A DNA stretch of 64,000 nt from Ruminococcus sp. (GCA_021199305.1 JAJQIH010000015.1:23092-87091), one strand, 5' to 3'. Shown: positions 10,093 to 19,900, counted from the stretch's first letter. Notes: generated by a model not told the origin, from the sequence alone. Translations and numbers: made by a program.

Positions 10093-10707
10093 ATGATAGC
10101 AATAGTAGATTACGGCGCAGGAAATATTTTTTCCGTAAAGAATGCGCTCGACTACTTGGGAGTTGAAAACTCATTGACAAAAAGTGCGGCTGAAATTCAG
10201 TCTGCCGACGCTATAATTTTACCGGGCGTGGGAGCGTTTCCGTGGGCAATGGGAAAGCTTTGCGAAAGCGGGTTGGTTGATACTTTAAAGGCAGAGGCTA
10301 AGAAAAAGCCTTTCCTTGGAATTTGTCTTGGAATGCAGCTTTTATTTGATAAAAGCTATGAGTTTGAAGAGTGTAGCGGTTTGGGACTTATTTCTGGCTA
10401 CGTTGATAAAATCGATGAGCCTGATCTGGTTATCCCTCATATGGGCTGGAACAAGCTTGTCTACAACCACGACTGCCCGTTGCTTGAAGGACTCAGCGAC
10501 GACGAATATGTTTATTTTGTTCACTCGTATAAAGCGTTTTGCGACGACAAAAATCTATGCGCTTATGTTGATTACGGCTCGCCTGTAACGGCATTGGTTT
10601 CAGATGGAAATCTTTGCTTTGGAAGTCAGTTTCACCCGGAAAAAAGCGGCAAAACAGGACTTAAAATACTTGAAAACTTTGTCGGTCTTGCAAAGGAGAG
10701 AATATAA
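10093..10707 (+). CDS. hisH: Imidazole glycerol phosphate synthase, glutaminase subunit HisH
   Basis: HisH is a class I glutamine amidotransferase that supplies ammonia to HisF. The 204-residue protein has the GVGAFP oxyanion region, the nucleophile in GICLGMQLL (Cys78) and the His-Glu pair in HPEKSG. The start ATG is immediately after the hisB stop, and the end overlaps hisF by one base, as expected for tightly coupled subunits. In many bacteria hisA lies between hisH and hisF; here there is no room for it. Confidence 0.96.
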   Translation: MIAIVDYGAGNIFSVKNALDYLGVENSLTKSAAEIQSADAIILPGVGAFPWAMGKLCESGLVDTLKAEAKKKPFLGICLGMQLLFDKSYEFEECSGLGLISGYVDKIDEPDLVIPHMGWNKLVYNHDCPLLEGLSDDEYVYFVHSYKAFCDDKNLCAYVDYGSPVTALVSDGNLCFGSQFHPEKSGKTGLKILENFVGLAKERI

Positions 10708-11462
10708 TGCTTGCAAAAAGAATTATACCCTGTCTTGACGTTCGTGACGGCAAGGTTGTAAAGGGAGTAAATTTTGAAGGAATAAAAGAGGTCGGCGACC
10801 CTGTTGAATGCGCTTATGAGTACAATCTGCAGGGTGCTGACGAGATAGTTTTTTACGATATTATCGCTTCCCACGAGGGCAGAGGAGTCATGCTTGACGT
10901 TGTCCGTGAAACGGCGAAGAAGGTATTTGTGCCTCTTACTGTCGGCGGCGGAATCAAAACGGTTGACGATATCCGCAATACCCTTCGTGCCGGTGCTGAT
11001 AAGGTTTCTGTCAATTCTCAGGCGGTTCAGAACCCTGAGCTTATAAGACAGGGAGCTGATATTTTCGGCTCGCAATGTATTTGCGTTGGAATTGATGCGA
11101 AGAAGGTTTCTGATAACAGGTGGACAGTTTATATAAACGGCGGAAGAATTGATATGAAGCTTGATCTGATAGACTGGGTAAAGCAGATAGAACAGCTGGG
11201 AGCAGGGGAAATCTGCCTAAATTCTATCGATACGGACGGCGTTCGTGGCGGCTTTGACCTGCAGATGCTAAGGGCGGTTGTAAACGCTGTAAAAATCCCT
11301 GTAATCGCAAGCGGTGGCGCAGGAAAGCTTTCTGACTTTGCCGAAGCCTTTCTCGAAACTGACTGCTCTGCGGCGTTGGCTGCAAGCCTTTTCCACTTCA
11401 GAGAGCTTACCATCGACGACGTTAAAAACGATTGCCGCCAAAAGGGAATTGTGGTGAGGTAA
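10707..11462 (+). CDS. hisF: Imidazole glycerol phosphate synthase, cyclase subunit HisF
   Basis: HisF is the TIM-barrel cyclase that uses ammonia from HisH to convert PRFAR into imidazole glycerol phosphate and AICAR. The 251-residue protein starts [12 protein letters not shown] with catalytic Asp11, and has the second catalytic Asp130 in GIDAKK. The C-terminal phosphate loop is [10 protein letters not shown]. These two aspartates also occur in HisA, but the N-terminus and the [13 protein letters not shown] stretch are typical of HisF. It is the only barrel of this kind in the operon. Confidence 0.95.
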   Translation: MLAKRIIPCLDVRDGKVVKGVNFEGIKEVGDPVECAYEYNLQGADEIVFYDIIASHEGRGVMLDVVRETAKKVFVPLTVGGGIKTVDDIRNTLRAGADKVSVNSQAVQNPELIRQGADIFGSQCICVGIDAKKVSDNRWTVYINGGRIDMKLDLIDWVKQIEQLGAGEICLNSIDTDGVRGGFDLQMLRAVVNAVKIPVIASGGAGKLSDFAEAFLETDCSAALAASLFHFRELTIDDVKNDCRQKGIVVR

Positions 11463-11490
11463 GAGAGCGAACAACTTAGTGAGGTATAAT

Positions 11491-11841
11491 ATGAGTAAAA
11501 TTAAAATTGATCCTAACGATCTTGACAAATATTTTGAAAAGGCGGAGCTTACTCCTGCAATTGCGTTTGACGTTGATACAAAGACGGTTCTAATGCTTGC
11601 TTATATGAGCAAGGAGAGCCTGAAAAAAACGCTTGAAACAGGCTATACCTGGTACTATAGCCGTTCAAGGCAGGAGCTTTGGAACAAGGGCGCAACAAGC
11701 GGACATCTGCAAAAGGTAGTTTCAATTTACGCCGACTGCGACAACGATACTTTTCTTTTGAATGTAAGGCAGACTGGCGCCGCTTGTCACACAGGCTCAT
11801 ACAGCTGCTTTTTCAACGAAATTTACAATGAGGAGAATTAA
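11491..11841 (+). CDS. hisI: Phosphoribosyl-AMP cyclohydrolase HisI
   Basis: Opens the adenine ring of PR-AMP, the third step of histidine synthesis. The 116-residue monofunctional enzyme shows [10 protein letters not shown], the [19 protein letters not shown] block, the metal-binding DCDNDTFL motif and the cysteine pair in [13 protein letters not shown]. The start is ATG 11491, 6 bases after GTGAGG; the in-frame GTG at 11479 is part of that ribosome binding site. hisE follows after 2 bases, so the two steps fused as HisIE in many species are separate here. Confidence 0.95.
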   Translation: MSKIKIDPNDLDKYFEKAELTPAIAFDVDTKTVLMLAYMSKESLKKTLETGYTWYYSRSRQELWNKGATSGHLQKVVSIYADCDNDTFLLNVRQTGAACHTGSYSCFFNEIYNEEN

Positions 11842-11843
11842 CA

Positions 11844-12182
11844 ATGACAGTTTACGAGGAAATCTTTGAGGTTTTAAAGCTTCGCAAAAAGGCATTCGAC
11901 GAGGGAAACGCACCTGAAAAGTCGTATACCTGCTATCTTTTTGAAAAGGGAGTGGATAAGATTTGCAAAAAGGTAGGCGAGGAAGCTGCCGAAACTATTA
12001 TTGCGGCGAAAAACAACGACAACGACGAGCTTAAAAACGAAATCAACGACCTTCTGTACCACGTTATGGTGCTTGCAGTAAATCAAGGACTTGAATGGTC
12101 GGACGTTGAAAAGGTTCTGGACGAGCGAAACGAGAAGATCGGAAACTTAAAGGAGTTTCATCAGGTCGACAAGAATACTTAA
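11844..12182 (+). CDS. hisE: Phosphoribosyl-ATP pyrophosphatase HisE
   Basis: Second step of histidine synthesis: hydrolysis of PR-ATP to PR-AMP. The 112-residue all-alpha MazG-like protein has SYTCYLFEKGVDKICKKVGEEAAE, in which the glutamates bind magnesium, and NEINDLLYHVMVL. AGGAGA precedes ATG 11844. It is the last gene of the operon and is followed directly by a terminator. Confidence 0.95.
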   Translation: MTVYEEIFEVLKLRKKAFDEGNAPEKSYTCYLFEKGVDKICKKVGEEAAETIIAAKNNDNDELKNEINDLLYHVMVLAVNQGLEWSDVEKVLDERNEKIGNLKEFHQVDKNT

Positions 12183-12188
12183 AAACAG

Positions 12189-12223
12189 ACCCTTGGCAAA
12201 TTCGATTTGCTAAGGGTTTCATT
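12189..12223 (+). terminator. Intrinsic terminator of the his operon
   Basis: A 13-bp stem (12189-12201 with 12205-12217, one G-T wobble) with loop TCG is followed by TTCATT. It starts 7 bases after the hisE stop. The T tract is modest. Confidence 0.75.
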
Positions 12224-12304
12224 ATATGATTTTCTAAGTATCAAAATCCTGACACAATCAGAGCTTATAGTGAATGTATCAAATTGATAAGGAGAAGTGA
12301 TTTT

Positions 12305-13645
12305 ATGAAATTAAAAAGACTTTTGGCAGCTTTGATGTCGCTGTGCGTTTTTGCACTTTGCACAGGCTGTGACGACGATTCTGATAATTCGTCAGACACA
12401 ACTACAACAACTCCGACCACAACCACTACAACTGAAAACGAAACGACTACCACCACAACAACTACAGAAAGCACAACCACAACTACCACCACAGCAACGG
12501 CTTCTGAGGCGGGCGCTTCAAACATTGAGATCTCAGACGCTCAGTCAACCAATACGACTCTCACATCAGGTTCTGCAACAGTTACCATTGGCGACAAGCA
12601 GATAACGCTTAACGGCGCATATATCATTGACGGAATTGAAGCGGAAATTGTTGGCGGTAGCTACGAATCAACTTCATCAGATCAGAACGTATTTCTTGTA
12701 ATTAACGGCGGCAGCCTTGAAATTTCAAACGCTGTGATTAACAAGACCGGAGATGCATCCTCAAACGATTCTGAAAGAACCTCCGACGTTTCAGACGACT
12801 ATAACTTCTATGGACTGAATTCTGTAATATTAGTTGTCGGAGAGGGAAGCTCGGCTGAAATTGAAAACTGCACTATAAATTCTGAGAGCAGCGGAGCGAA
12901 CGCAATATTCGCAACCGAAAGCGCAGAGGTTGACGTGGAAAATGTAGAAATCACCACAAACGGAAATTCTTCAAGAGGAGTATACGCTACTTACGAGGGC
13001 GAGATTGAAGCGGAGCATCTGACAATTACAACAAGCGGCGCTCACTGCGCTCCTATCGCAACGGACAGAGGCGGCGGATATGTATCGGTTGAGGATTCAA
13101 TCGTTACCTCGTCAGGTGACGGAAGCCCAAGCGTTTATTCAACGGGCGAGATTTATGTTGAAAACGTAATCGGAACATCAGGTGATGCTCAGGCAGCAGT
13201 AATTGAGGGCAAGAACTCAATCACTATGGTAAACTGTGAGTTTACGGTAAATGGCGGAAGTAACGCTGTAATGCTCTATCAGAGTATGTCGGGCGATGCG
13301 GCTGACTCTGATGCTACAAGCTCCTGCTCAACGCTTACTATGAAGGACACAACGATTACAAATAATTCCGACGGAGTTGTTTTCTATATCACAAATACAA
13401 GCTCGATTATAAATCTTTCGGGAACCAACACCTTCAGCGGTTCTGCCGACGAGCTTATTTCAGCGGCAACAGGAAACTGGGGCAACAGCGGTTCAAAAGG
13501 CGGAACCCTTACACTTAACGCTGACGGACAAACGCTGACAGGAAGCATTTCAGCTGACGATATAAGCAGCGTTTCAGTAACTCTTTCAAACGGCTCAACC
13601 CTTACAGGTTCAACCTCAGGAAGCGTTACAGTAAACGAAGAATAG
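12305..13645 (+). CDS. Secreted lipoprotein with Thr-rich linker and beta-helix repeats
   Basis: Function unknown. The 446-residue product has a lipoprotein signal peptide ending in LCTGC (lipid Cys22), an acidic DDDSDNSS segment, and a linker of about 45 residues that is almost all Thr with some Glu and Ser (about 31-75). The rest consists of degenerate repeats rich in Asn, Ser, Thr and Gly with I-x-N-S and V-x-N-V-x-I patterns, which suggests a right-handed parallel beta-helix, possibly a carbohydrate-binding or adhesin-like surface protein. ATG 12305 has AAGGAG upstream; an in-frame start at 12284 has none. It is a single gene between two terminators. Confidence 0.75.
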   Translation: MKLKRLLAALMSLCVFALCTGCDDDSDNSSDTTTTTPTTTTTTENETTTTTTTTESTTTTTTTATASEAGASNIEISDAQSTNTTLTSGSATVTIGDKQITLNGAYIIDGIEAEIVGGSYESTSSDQNVFLVINGGSLEISNAVINKTGDASSNDSERTSDVSDDYNFYGLNSVILVVGEGSSAEIENCTINSESSGANAIFATESAEVDVENVEITTNGNSSRGVYATYEGEIEAEHLTITTSGAHCAPIATDRGGGYVSVEDSIVTSSGDGSPSVYSTGEIYVENVIGTSGDAQAAVIEGKNSITMVNCEFTVNGGSNAVMLYQSMSGDAADSDATSSCSTLTMKDTTITNNSDGVVFYITNTSSIINLSGTNTFSGSADELISAATGNWGNSGSKGGTLTLNADGQTLTGSISADDISSVSVTLSNGSTLTGSTSGSVTVNEE

Positions 13646-13675
13646 TTGGATTCGGTTTTTAACAGAACAAAAACA

Positions 13676-13713
13676 AACAGCAGACTTGAATTTTACAAGC
13701 CTGCTGTTTTTTG
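13676..13713. terminator. Bidirectional terminator between convergent genes
   Basis: Stem 13676-13688 with 13696-13708 (one mismatch), loop AATTTTA, followed by T6 on the plus strand. It lies between the beta-helix lipoprotein (plus) and the 58-residue gene (minus) and can serve both. Confidence 0.75.
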
Positions 13714-13890
13714 TCAGAACATATTTGAAAAGTCCTCAACCATACTTCCAATTGCTCTCATAGCCTTTCCGGCGTTTGATTTAAGCTTTTTCTTGTCCTT
13801 GTGCGTAGCACAGCACATAGCATAAGTTGCAGCGCCTACAACCATACCAACGCTGACGCCCTTGGCAAGAGATGTGATATTTACGCTCAT
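13714..13890 (-). CDS. Small 58-residue protein with one membrane-like segment
   Basis: An open frame of 59 codons from ATG at 13888-13890 to TGA at 13714-13716 on the minus strand, preceded by a near-ideal AGGAGGT at the usual distance. The product begins MSVNITSLAKGVSVGMVVGA, has a Gly/Ala-rich hydrophobic segment (about 9-26, with Cys-Cys), then a basic patch HKDKKKLKSNAGKAM and an amphipathic C-terminal helix. It resembles the short YtxH-like or membrane-associated proteins common in Clostridia. The role is unknown. The ribosome binding site and the adjacent terminator support it as a real gene. Confidence 0.72.
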   Translation of the reverse strand: MSVNITSLAKGVSVGMVVGAATYAMCCATHKDKKKLKSNAGKAMRAIGSMVEDFSNMF

Positions 13891-13951
13891 TTTATTACCT
13901 CCTATCGTTTTTAATATTATCTGTCGGAAATTATATTCTATTCACAAGCGG

Positions 13952-13980
13952 TTGCGTAAATTCGGAAAATATGATATACT
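13952..13980 (+). promoter_or_regulatory. Promoter of pyridoxal kinase-pyrK-pyrD
   Basis: TTGCGT (13952-13957), 17-base spacer, TATACT (13975-13980). The transcription start would be about 33 bases before ATG 14021. Confidence 0.7.
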
Positions 13981-14020
13981 TAATTTCAAACAGTATGAAT
14001 TTGCATTTGGAGTAGACAAT

Positions 14021-14878
14021 ATGAATAACATCAAAAAGGTTTGCGCAATACACGATATTTCCGGCATCGGAAGATGCTCGCTAACAGTAATAATTCCTGC
14101 GTTGTCAAGTATGGGAATACAGGTGTGCCCTGTTCCAACCGCTGTATTTTCAGCGCACACAGGCTATCACGAATTTGTAAAAAGAGATCTGACTGACTTT
14201 TTAGAGCCTGCCCTCGGGCAGTACAAAAAGCTGGGAGTTGAATTTGACTGCATTTACAGCGGATTTTTAGCTTCTGAGGAGCAGATTGACCACGTTCTCC
14301 AGTTTCTGACAAGCTTTGATAAGTCGCTTAAGGTTGTTGACCCTGTAATGGGCGACAACGGCAAACGCTATAAGACAGTAACTGAAAACCATATCAAGCG
14401 AATGATCGAGCTTGTAAAGGAAGCGGATATTATAACGCCTAATATAACCGAAGCGGCAATTCTGCTGGGCGAGGAATATCCAAGTGGTTCTCTTTCGTCG
14501 CAGAAGGTAAAGAGCTGGCTTGTAAGGCTTTCTGAAACGGGGCCCGACACGATAGTCATTACAAGCGTAATACTCGACGACGGAACCCTTTGCAATGTCG
14601 GATACGATAAAAAGCAAAACAGCTTCTGGAAGGTTCCCTGCGAGTATGTTCCAGCGCACTATTCAGGTAGAGGAGATATGTTTTCAAGCGTTTTGGTTGG
14701 CGGAATTTTAAAGGGCGACAGCCTGCCTATTGCAATCAACAGAGCTACGAGCTTTACCGAGCTTGCAATTAAAACGACCTACAGCTATATGAACGAGCCG
14801 CTTGACGGAATAATGCTTGAAAAGTGTTTGAGCTGGCTTTCATCAGACCAGATTTTAAAGGATTACAAAAAGCTTTAA
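14021..14878 (+). CDS. Pyridoxamine/pyridoxal kinase (PfkB/ThiD-like)
   Basis: A ribokinase-superfamily kinase that phosphorylates pyridoxal or pyridoxamine with ATP in the PLP salvage pathway. The 285-residue protein shows ISGIGRCSLTVIIPALSSMG at the substrate site, PTAVFSAHTGY, VDPVMGDNG, DIITPNITEAAILLG and the anion hole/catalytic Asp near YSGRGDMFSSVLVGG. This pattern fits the PdxK/PdxY group better than ThiD. ATG 14021 is chosen because the promoter ends at 13980; the longer frame from 13862 would start upstream of it. pyrK follows after 11 bases. Confidence 0.85.
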   Translation: MNNIKKVCAIHDISGIGRCSLTVIIPALSSMGIQVCPVPTAVFSAHTGYHEFVKRDLTDFLEPALGQYKKLGVEFDCIYSGFLASEEQIDHVLQFLTSFDKSLKVVDPVMGDNGKRYKTVTENHIKRMIELVKEADIITPNITEAAILLGEEYPSGSLSSQKVKSWLVRLSETGPDTIVITSVILDDGTLCNVGYDKKQNSFWKVPCEYVPAHYSGRGDMFSSVLVGGILKGDSLPIAINRATSFTELAIKTTYSYMNEPLDGIMLEKCLSWLSSDQILKDYKKL

Positions 14879-14889
14879 GGGGTGTAGAA

Positions 14890-15654
14890 ATGTATCAGAA
14901 CAAATACGAAATAATCAGCAAGAAGCAAATAGCCGACGGCATTTTCGACTTCACCATTTCCTGTAAGGAGGTAGCCGAAGCGGCGACTGCAGGGCAGTTT
15001 GTCCACATAAGCGTTCCTGGCTGCTTTTTAAGACGACCGATTTCAATTTGCGAGATTGACAAGCAAAGCGGCACAATTCGCCTTGTCGTTCAGGTAAGAG
15101 GAAACGGAACAAAAATTATGTCGTGTCTTAACGTGGGTGAAAAAATGGACTTGTTAGGGCCGCTCGGAACAGGCTTTACAAAATCTGAAAATGCAGATTC
15201 TGTTATTTTGATAGGTGGCGGAATCGGAACTCCGCCAATGCTCGAGCTCAGCCGCTGTTACGGCGAAAGGGCAAGAGTAATAACAGGCTTCAGAAACAGC
15301 TCGCTTTCAATTTTAAGCGACGATTTCAAAAAGACGGGCGCCCGCCTTACCGAGTGTACCGACGACGGTTCAAGGGGAATAAAAGGCTTCGTTACCGACG
15401 CTCTGAAAGAGGAAATAAAGAAAAGCAGACCGCAAAAGGTTTACGCCTGCGGGCCAATGGTAATGCTGAAGGGCGTTGCTGAAATCTGTAAGTCAGACAA
15501 TATTGACTGCGAAATTTCTTTGGAAGAAAGAATGGCTTGCGGCGTCGGAGCTTGTTTAGGCTGCGCCGTCAAGCTAAACCGTGACGGCAACGAGTTTTAC
15601 GGCCACGTTTGTAAGGACGGGCCTGTATTTTCAGCGAAGGAGGTAGTTTTCTGA
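14890..15654 (+). CDS. pyrK: Dihydroorotate dehydrogenase electron transfer subunit PyrK
   Basis: PyrK carries FAD and a [2Fe-2S] cluster and passes electrons from PyrD to NAD in the class 1B dihydroorotate dehydrogenase complex of pyrimidine synthesis. The 254-residue product has the flavin motif RRPISICEID, the NAD-binding GGGIGTPPMLEL, the YACGPMVML motif and four cluster cysteines in ACGVGACLGCAVKL plus GHVCKDGPVF. AAGGGGTG precedes ATG 14890. It overlaps pyrD by one base. Confidence 0.95.
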   Translation: MYQNKYEIISKKQIADGIFDFTISCKEVAEAATAGQFVHISVPGCFLRRPISICEIDKQSGTIRLVVQVRGNGTKIMSCLNVGEKMDLLGPLGTGFTKSENADSVILIGGGIGTPPMLELSRCYGERARVITGFRNSSLSILSDDFKKTGARLTECTDDGSRGIKGFVTDALKEEIKKSRPQKVYACGPMVMLKGVAEICKSDNIDCEISLEERMACGVGACLGCAVKLNRDGNEFYGHVCKDGPVFSAKEVVF

Positions 15655-16565
15655 TGGCGAATTTAGGCGTTAATTTTTTGGGAATTGATTTTAAAAATCC
15701 GCTGGTAACAGCTTCCGGAGCTTATGGATACGGACGTGAATACGAATCCCTCTATCCGTTAAGCGAGCTTGGCGGAATTTCAACAAAGGGAACGACCTTA
15801 AAGGTCAAGGACGGGAATCCGCCGCCGAGAATTGCTGAAACTCCAATGGGAATGTTAAACTCTGTAGGACTTCAGAATGGCGGAATTGATAAGTTTTTAG
15901 ACTATGAGCTTGCAAATCTTTCAACCAAGGGAACGAGAATAATCGCTAATATTGCTGGCGGAACGATTGACGAGTGCGTGGAGCTTGCAAAAAGACTTAA
16001 CGGCACAAAGGTTGATATGATAGAGCTTAATATTTCCTGCCCGAACGTAAAACAGGGCGGCGCAGCCTTTGGAACCAATCCTGTTACGGCTGGTGAAATC
16101 ACCAAGGCTGTAAAGGAAGCGACCGAGCTTCCTTTGATGGTAAAGCTTTCGCCAAACGTAACCAGTATTACTGAGATAGCTAAAAGCGTTGAAGCAAACG
16201 GTGCTGACGCTGTATCGCTTATAAATACACTTTTGGGAATGAGAATAGACATAAACACCAGACGACCTGTTCTGAAAAACAATGTCGGCGGACTTTCTGG
16301 CCCTGCCGTTTTCCCGATTGCCGTCAGAATGGTATGGCAGGTAGCTAACGCTGTCAGCATTCCGGTTTGTGGAATGGGAGGAATAACAACAGGCGAGGAC
16401 GCAATAGAAATGATGATGGCAGGAGCGTCGCTTTTCCAGATCGGAGCGGCAATTTTCAACGACGCTTATTCGCCTGTCAGAATTGTTCGTGAGATGAACG
16501 AGTGGTGCGACAAAAACGGAGTTTCTGATATTAACGAAATAGTCGGAACTGTTAAACCTTGGTAA
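15654..16565 (+). CDS. pyrD: Dihydroorotate dehydrogenase, NAD-dependent catalytic subunit PyrD (class 1B)
   Basis: FMN-containing TIM barrel that oxidises dihydroorotate to orotate. The 303-residue protein has the active-site cysteine in NISCPNVKQGG, typical of class 1, the PLMVKLSPNV lysine strand, and the C-terminal phosphate site GMGGITTGEDAIEMMMAGA. AAGGAGGTAG lies before ATG 15654. The neighbouring pyrK identifies it as class 1B. A hairpin terminator follows. Confidence 0.96.
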   Translation: MANLGVNFLGIDFKNPLVTASGAYGYGREYESLYPLSELGGISTKGTTLKVKDGNPPPRIAETPMGMLNSVGLQNGGIDKFLDYELANLSTKGTRIIANIAGGTIDECVELAKRLNGTKVDMIELNISCPNVKQGGAAFGTNPVTAGEITKAVKEATELPLMVKLSPNVTSITEIAKSVEANGADAVSLINTLLGMRIDINTRRPVLKNNVGGLSGPAVFPIAVRMVWQVANAVSIPVCGMGGITTGEDAIEMMMAGASLFQIGAAIFNDAYSPVRIVREMNEWCDKNGVSDINEIVGTVKPW

Positions 16566-16572
16566 TTTTCGG

Positions 16573-16625
16573 GCAACACTTAGCGCAAGAAGCAAAGATG
16601 CTTGTGCGAGGTGTTGCTTTAGTTT
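16573..16625 (+). terminator. Terminator after pyrD
   Basis: A long hairpin: GCAACAC (16573-16579) pairs with GTGTTGC (16611-16617), and the inner GCGCAAG pairs with CTTGTGC. It is followed by TTTAGTTT. Confidence 0.65.
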
Positions 16626-16698
16626 AACCCGAAATTTGAAAACAGCTTGAATAATACAGGTAAATCATTCCAATAATGACTGCTGAAGGAGTGATTTT

Positions 16699-16923
16699 AT
16701 GAAAGCGTTTTTGAAAAATAAAATGTCAGTAGCTATGGCGGCGGCAATGCTTTTGTCCTTTAGCCTTTCACCTGACAAAATTTCCGAGCAGTCGTTTTTG
16801 TTCCCTGAGCTGACGGCGTTTCCGTCGATTGAGCTTGACGAAGAAAAGTCTGATGAAGCTTTAAAACCAAGAATTTTTATTTTCGACTTTTTGAGGGAAA
16901 TTTTCTGTACAGATAAAGATTGA
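16699..16923 (+). CDS. Small secreted protein of unknown function
   Basis: A 74-residue product with a good GAAGGAG ribosome binding site. It begins MKAFLKNKMSVAMAAAMLLS, a typical signal peptide with a basic N-region and hydrophobic core. The mature part of about 45 residues is acidic in the middle (DEEKSDEA) and ends in an aromatic segment IFIFDFLREIFC with a single Cys. No family is recognised. It stands alone between the pyrD terminator and the addB promoter. Confidence 0.6.
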   Translation: MKAFLKNKMSVAMAAAMLLSFSLSPDKISEQSFLFPELTAFPSIELDEEKSDEALKPRIFIFDFLREIFCTDKD

Positions 16924-16948
16924 CGTTACTCCAAAAACGAGGTATAAT
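16920..16948 (+). promoter_or_regulatory. Promoter of addB-addA
   Basis: TTGACG (16920-16925), 17-base spacer, TATAAT (16943-16948). It overlaps the last codons of the preceding small gene and lies 35 bases before ATG 16984. Confidence 0.8.
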
Positions 16949-16983
16949 ATATCCATAACCTGATTTAACAAGGGGGAAGCAAA

Positions 16984-19900
16984 ATGCTTAAGCTGATACT
17001 GGGAGCTGTAAACAGCACCAAGAGCAAAGAATTTAACAAGGAAGTAAAAAATGCTTGCTTAAACGGCGAGGACGTAATAGTTATAGTTCCCGACCAGTAT
17101 TCCTTTGAATACGACAAGGAGCTTTATAACGAGGTAGGCGCAAAGGCTTTTAACTCAATGGAGGTAATAGCCTTCAACCGACTTTGCGAAAAAATAGTAA
17201 AGCAGGTCGGCGGCGTTTCAGGGGATTTCGCTGACGAGAACGCAAGACTTATCTGTATGTTTTATGCTGTCAGCCTTTTTCAGAAGAGCGGAAGCGCAAG
17301 GCACTTCAAAAAAGCACTTTATAAAACTGGCTTTTGCAAGGAGATGATAGAGCTTGTCGACGAGCTACGGCTTTCAGGAGTTGACAGCACATCTCTTCGT
17401 GAAGCGGGAGCTTTAAAGGGCGAATCGCTTGAGGACAAGACAAACGACTTAGCTGATATTTTCGAGCTTTACACAAGCGAGATTGAAAAGCGAGGACTTA
17501 AAGATAATTCAAGCCTGCAGTCGGAAGCTGTCAAGGCGGCTAGAAGCTCGCACTATTTTAAGAACAAGACAGTTTTTATTCATGAGTTTTCCGACTTTTC
17601 ACACGACGAGTACGACCTTATAACTGTAATGCTAAGCGAAGCGAAAAGCTGCGTTGCTTCACTTATTGAAGGAAACGGCGAAAATTTAAGCTCTAACTTT
17701 TCACCATTTAAAACAACCTTCGATACGAAGTCAAACCTTATACGTATTGCTAAGTCAATGGGTTCAGAGGTAAGCGTGCTGAAGGCTGACGGAAGTCTTT
17801 TTGAAAGCCACGCTATAGAGCATATTTCAAATAATATATTTTGCCCTGTAAAGAAGCAGTATTCCGGCTCAACCGACAGCGTTGAGGTTGTCAGAGCAAA
17901 GAGTATGTACGAAGAAGCTGAATATGTAGCGGCTAAAATTTCCGAGCTTTGCAAGCAGGGTTATTCATACAAGGATATAGCAATCTTTACAAGGCAGATA
18001 GGCGAGTATTATCCGATTATTGAAAGCGTTTTTGAACGCTATGATATTCCCGTTTTCGGCCATACCAGTCAAAGCGCAATGATGTCGCCGCTTGCAGTAT
18101 ACGTTACAAGCATTTTTGACTGCGTTATGACTGGAGAATTTCGAACTGAAAATATTCTCAGGTACATAAAATCTCCACTTTCCAAAATAAGCGAAGCGGA
18201 CGCCTGTGCTCTTGAGGAGTACGTTTATAAGTGGGGAGTTGACAGAAGCCTATGGGAGAAGGATTTTACAGGTGCAAGCACCGAGAGCAAGAAGGAGCTT
18301 TCGCATATAAATCAGATACGAAGAAAAGCTATATCGCCGCTTGTGAAGTTCAAGGAAAACTCAAAGGGCAAGACTGCTGATGAAATTTGTCTTGCGCTAA
18401 ACGAGCTTTTTAACGATATTCATCTGTCAGACAGAGCGTTTTCAATTCTCTCAAAAAGTATGGAAAGCGGCGACGCTGAGCTTCTGGAAACTGCAAGAGA
18501 ATTCAAGCAAAGCTATATCGCCGCTTGTGAAGTTCAAGGAAAACTCAAAGGGCAAGACTGCTGATGAAATTTGTCTTGCGCTAAACGAGCTTTTTAACGA
18601 TATTCATCTGTCAGACAGAGCGTTTTCAATTCTCTCAAAAAGTATGGAAAGCGGCGACGCTGAGCTTCTGGAAACTGCAAGAGAATTCAAGCAAATCTGG
18701 CGAATGTTTTTGTCGTCTATAAATTCTGTTTACAAATATCTGAAGGGCGAAGCTATAACGCTGAGAAGATTTTTCGAGCTTTTAAAAACTCTGCTTTCGT
18801 CGGCTCAGATTTCAAATCCGCCTGAGTCGCTGGATGCGGTAGAGGTTGCAAGAGCTGAGCATTCAAGGCTTTCAAAGCGAAAGGTGTGCTTTGTAGTCGG
18901 CTTGAACGACGGGCTGTTCCCGTCCGTTCAGAAGAAAAAATCTCTGCTCAGCGACAGGGAAAAGGAAAGATTGAATTCGGGTGGTGTAAAATTCTCGGAC
19001 AGCGTTTCACAGCGCTTTGACACCGAACGCCTGATTACCTATATCGCCCTGTCAACTCCAACCGACAAGCTTATTCTTTCCTGTTCGCTTAGCGACGCTG
19101 AGGGTAAGGCGAGAAGAGCGTCAACTGTTATTACGGACGTTTTGCAGATGTTTCCTTGCCTTTCACAGATTATTGCTGCGGATATGCCAGCTTCGTTTTA
19201 TTCAACAAGCGAAAAGAGCGCGTTCTTCAAGTATTTCGATTATCTTTCAAGCGACAAGAAAAAGGCTAAGTCGATAAGGCGGGAGCTTTCAAAAAACAGC
19301 GAATACGCCGAAAAGTTTGAATATTTCGACGACCTTCGGGAAAACCGCGACCATAAGCTTTCAAGCGAGGTCGCAAAGACCACCTTCTTTTCACACGACT
19401 TAAATCTCACAGCTACAAGAGTTGAGGATTATTACAAATGCCCGTTTAATTATTTTTGTAAAAACGGACTTAAAATCTACTCGCCGAGAAAGATTGAAAT
19501 AAATCCTTCTACAAGGGGAAGCCTTATTCACTTTTGCTTGGAGCAGTTAATGTGCGAGGAGGTTGACGGCAAGAGAAGATACAATCCTGATTTTGAAAAC
19601 CTTACCGATAAGGAAATAAGAGAAAAGGTTCACATCCTTTGCAACGACTATTCAAAAAGAGAATGGGGCGGAGATTTCGCAAAAACCAGACGCTTTTACG
19701 AGTCGCTTAAAAAGCTCGAAGACGCTACATTTTACGTTGTGAAAAATATCATATCAGAATTCAGGCAGTCGCTCTTTCGCCCCTGTGCATTTGAGTATGA
19801 CCTTAAAAAGCAGGACGGCAAAAGCTTACTGTCAATCAAGGTTCAGGAAGGCGTATACATAAATATTTTTGGAATAATCGACAGAGTTGATGTTTACGAC

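Noticed and set aside
10707..11462. Reading the cyclase gene as hisA
   Set aside because: The N-terminus [12 protein letters not shown] and the NSIDTDG stretch are HisF features; HisA remains absent.
12265..12525. Val-rich minus-strand frame
   Set aside because: It is the reverse complement of the Thr-codon repeat of the beta-helix lipoprotein; low complexity only.
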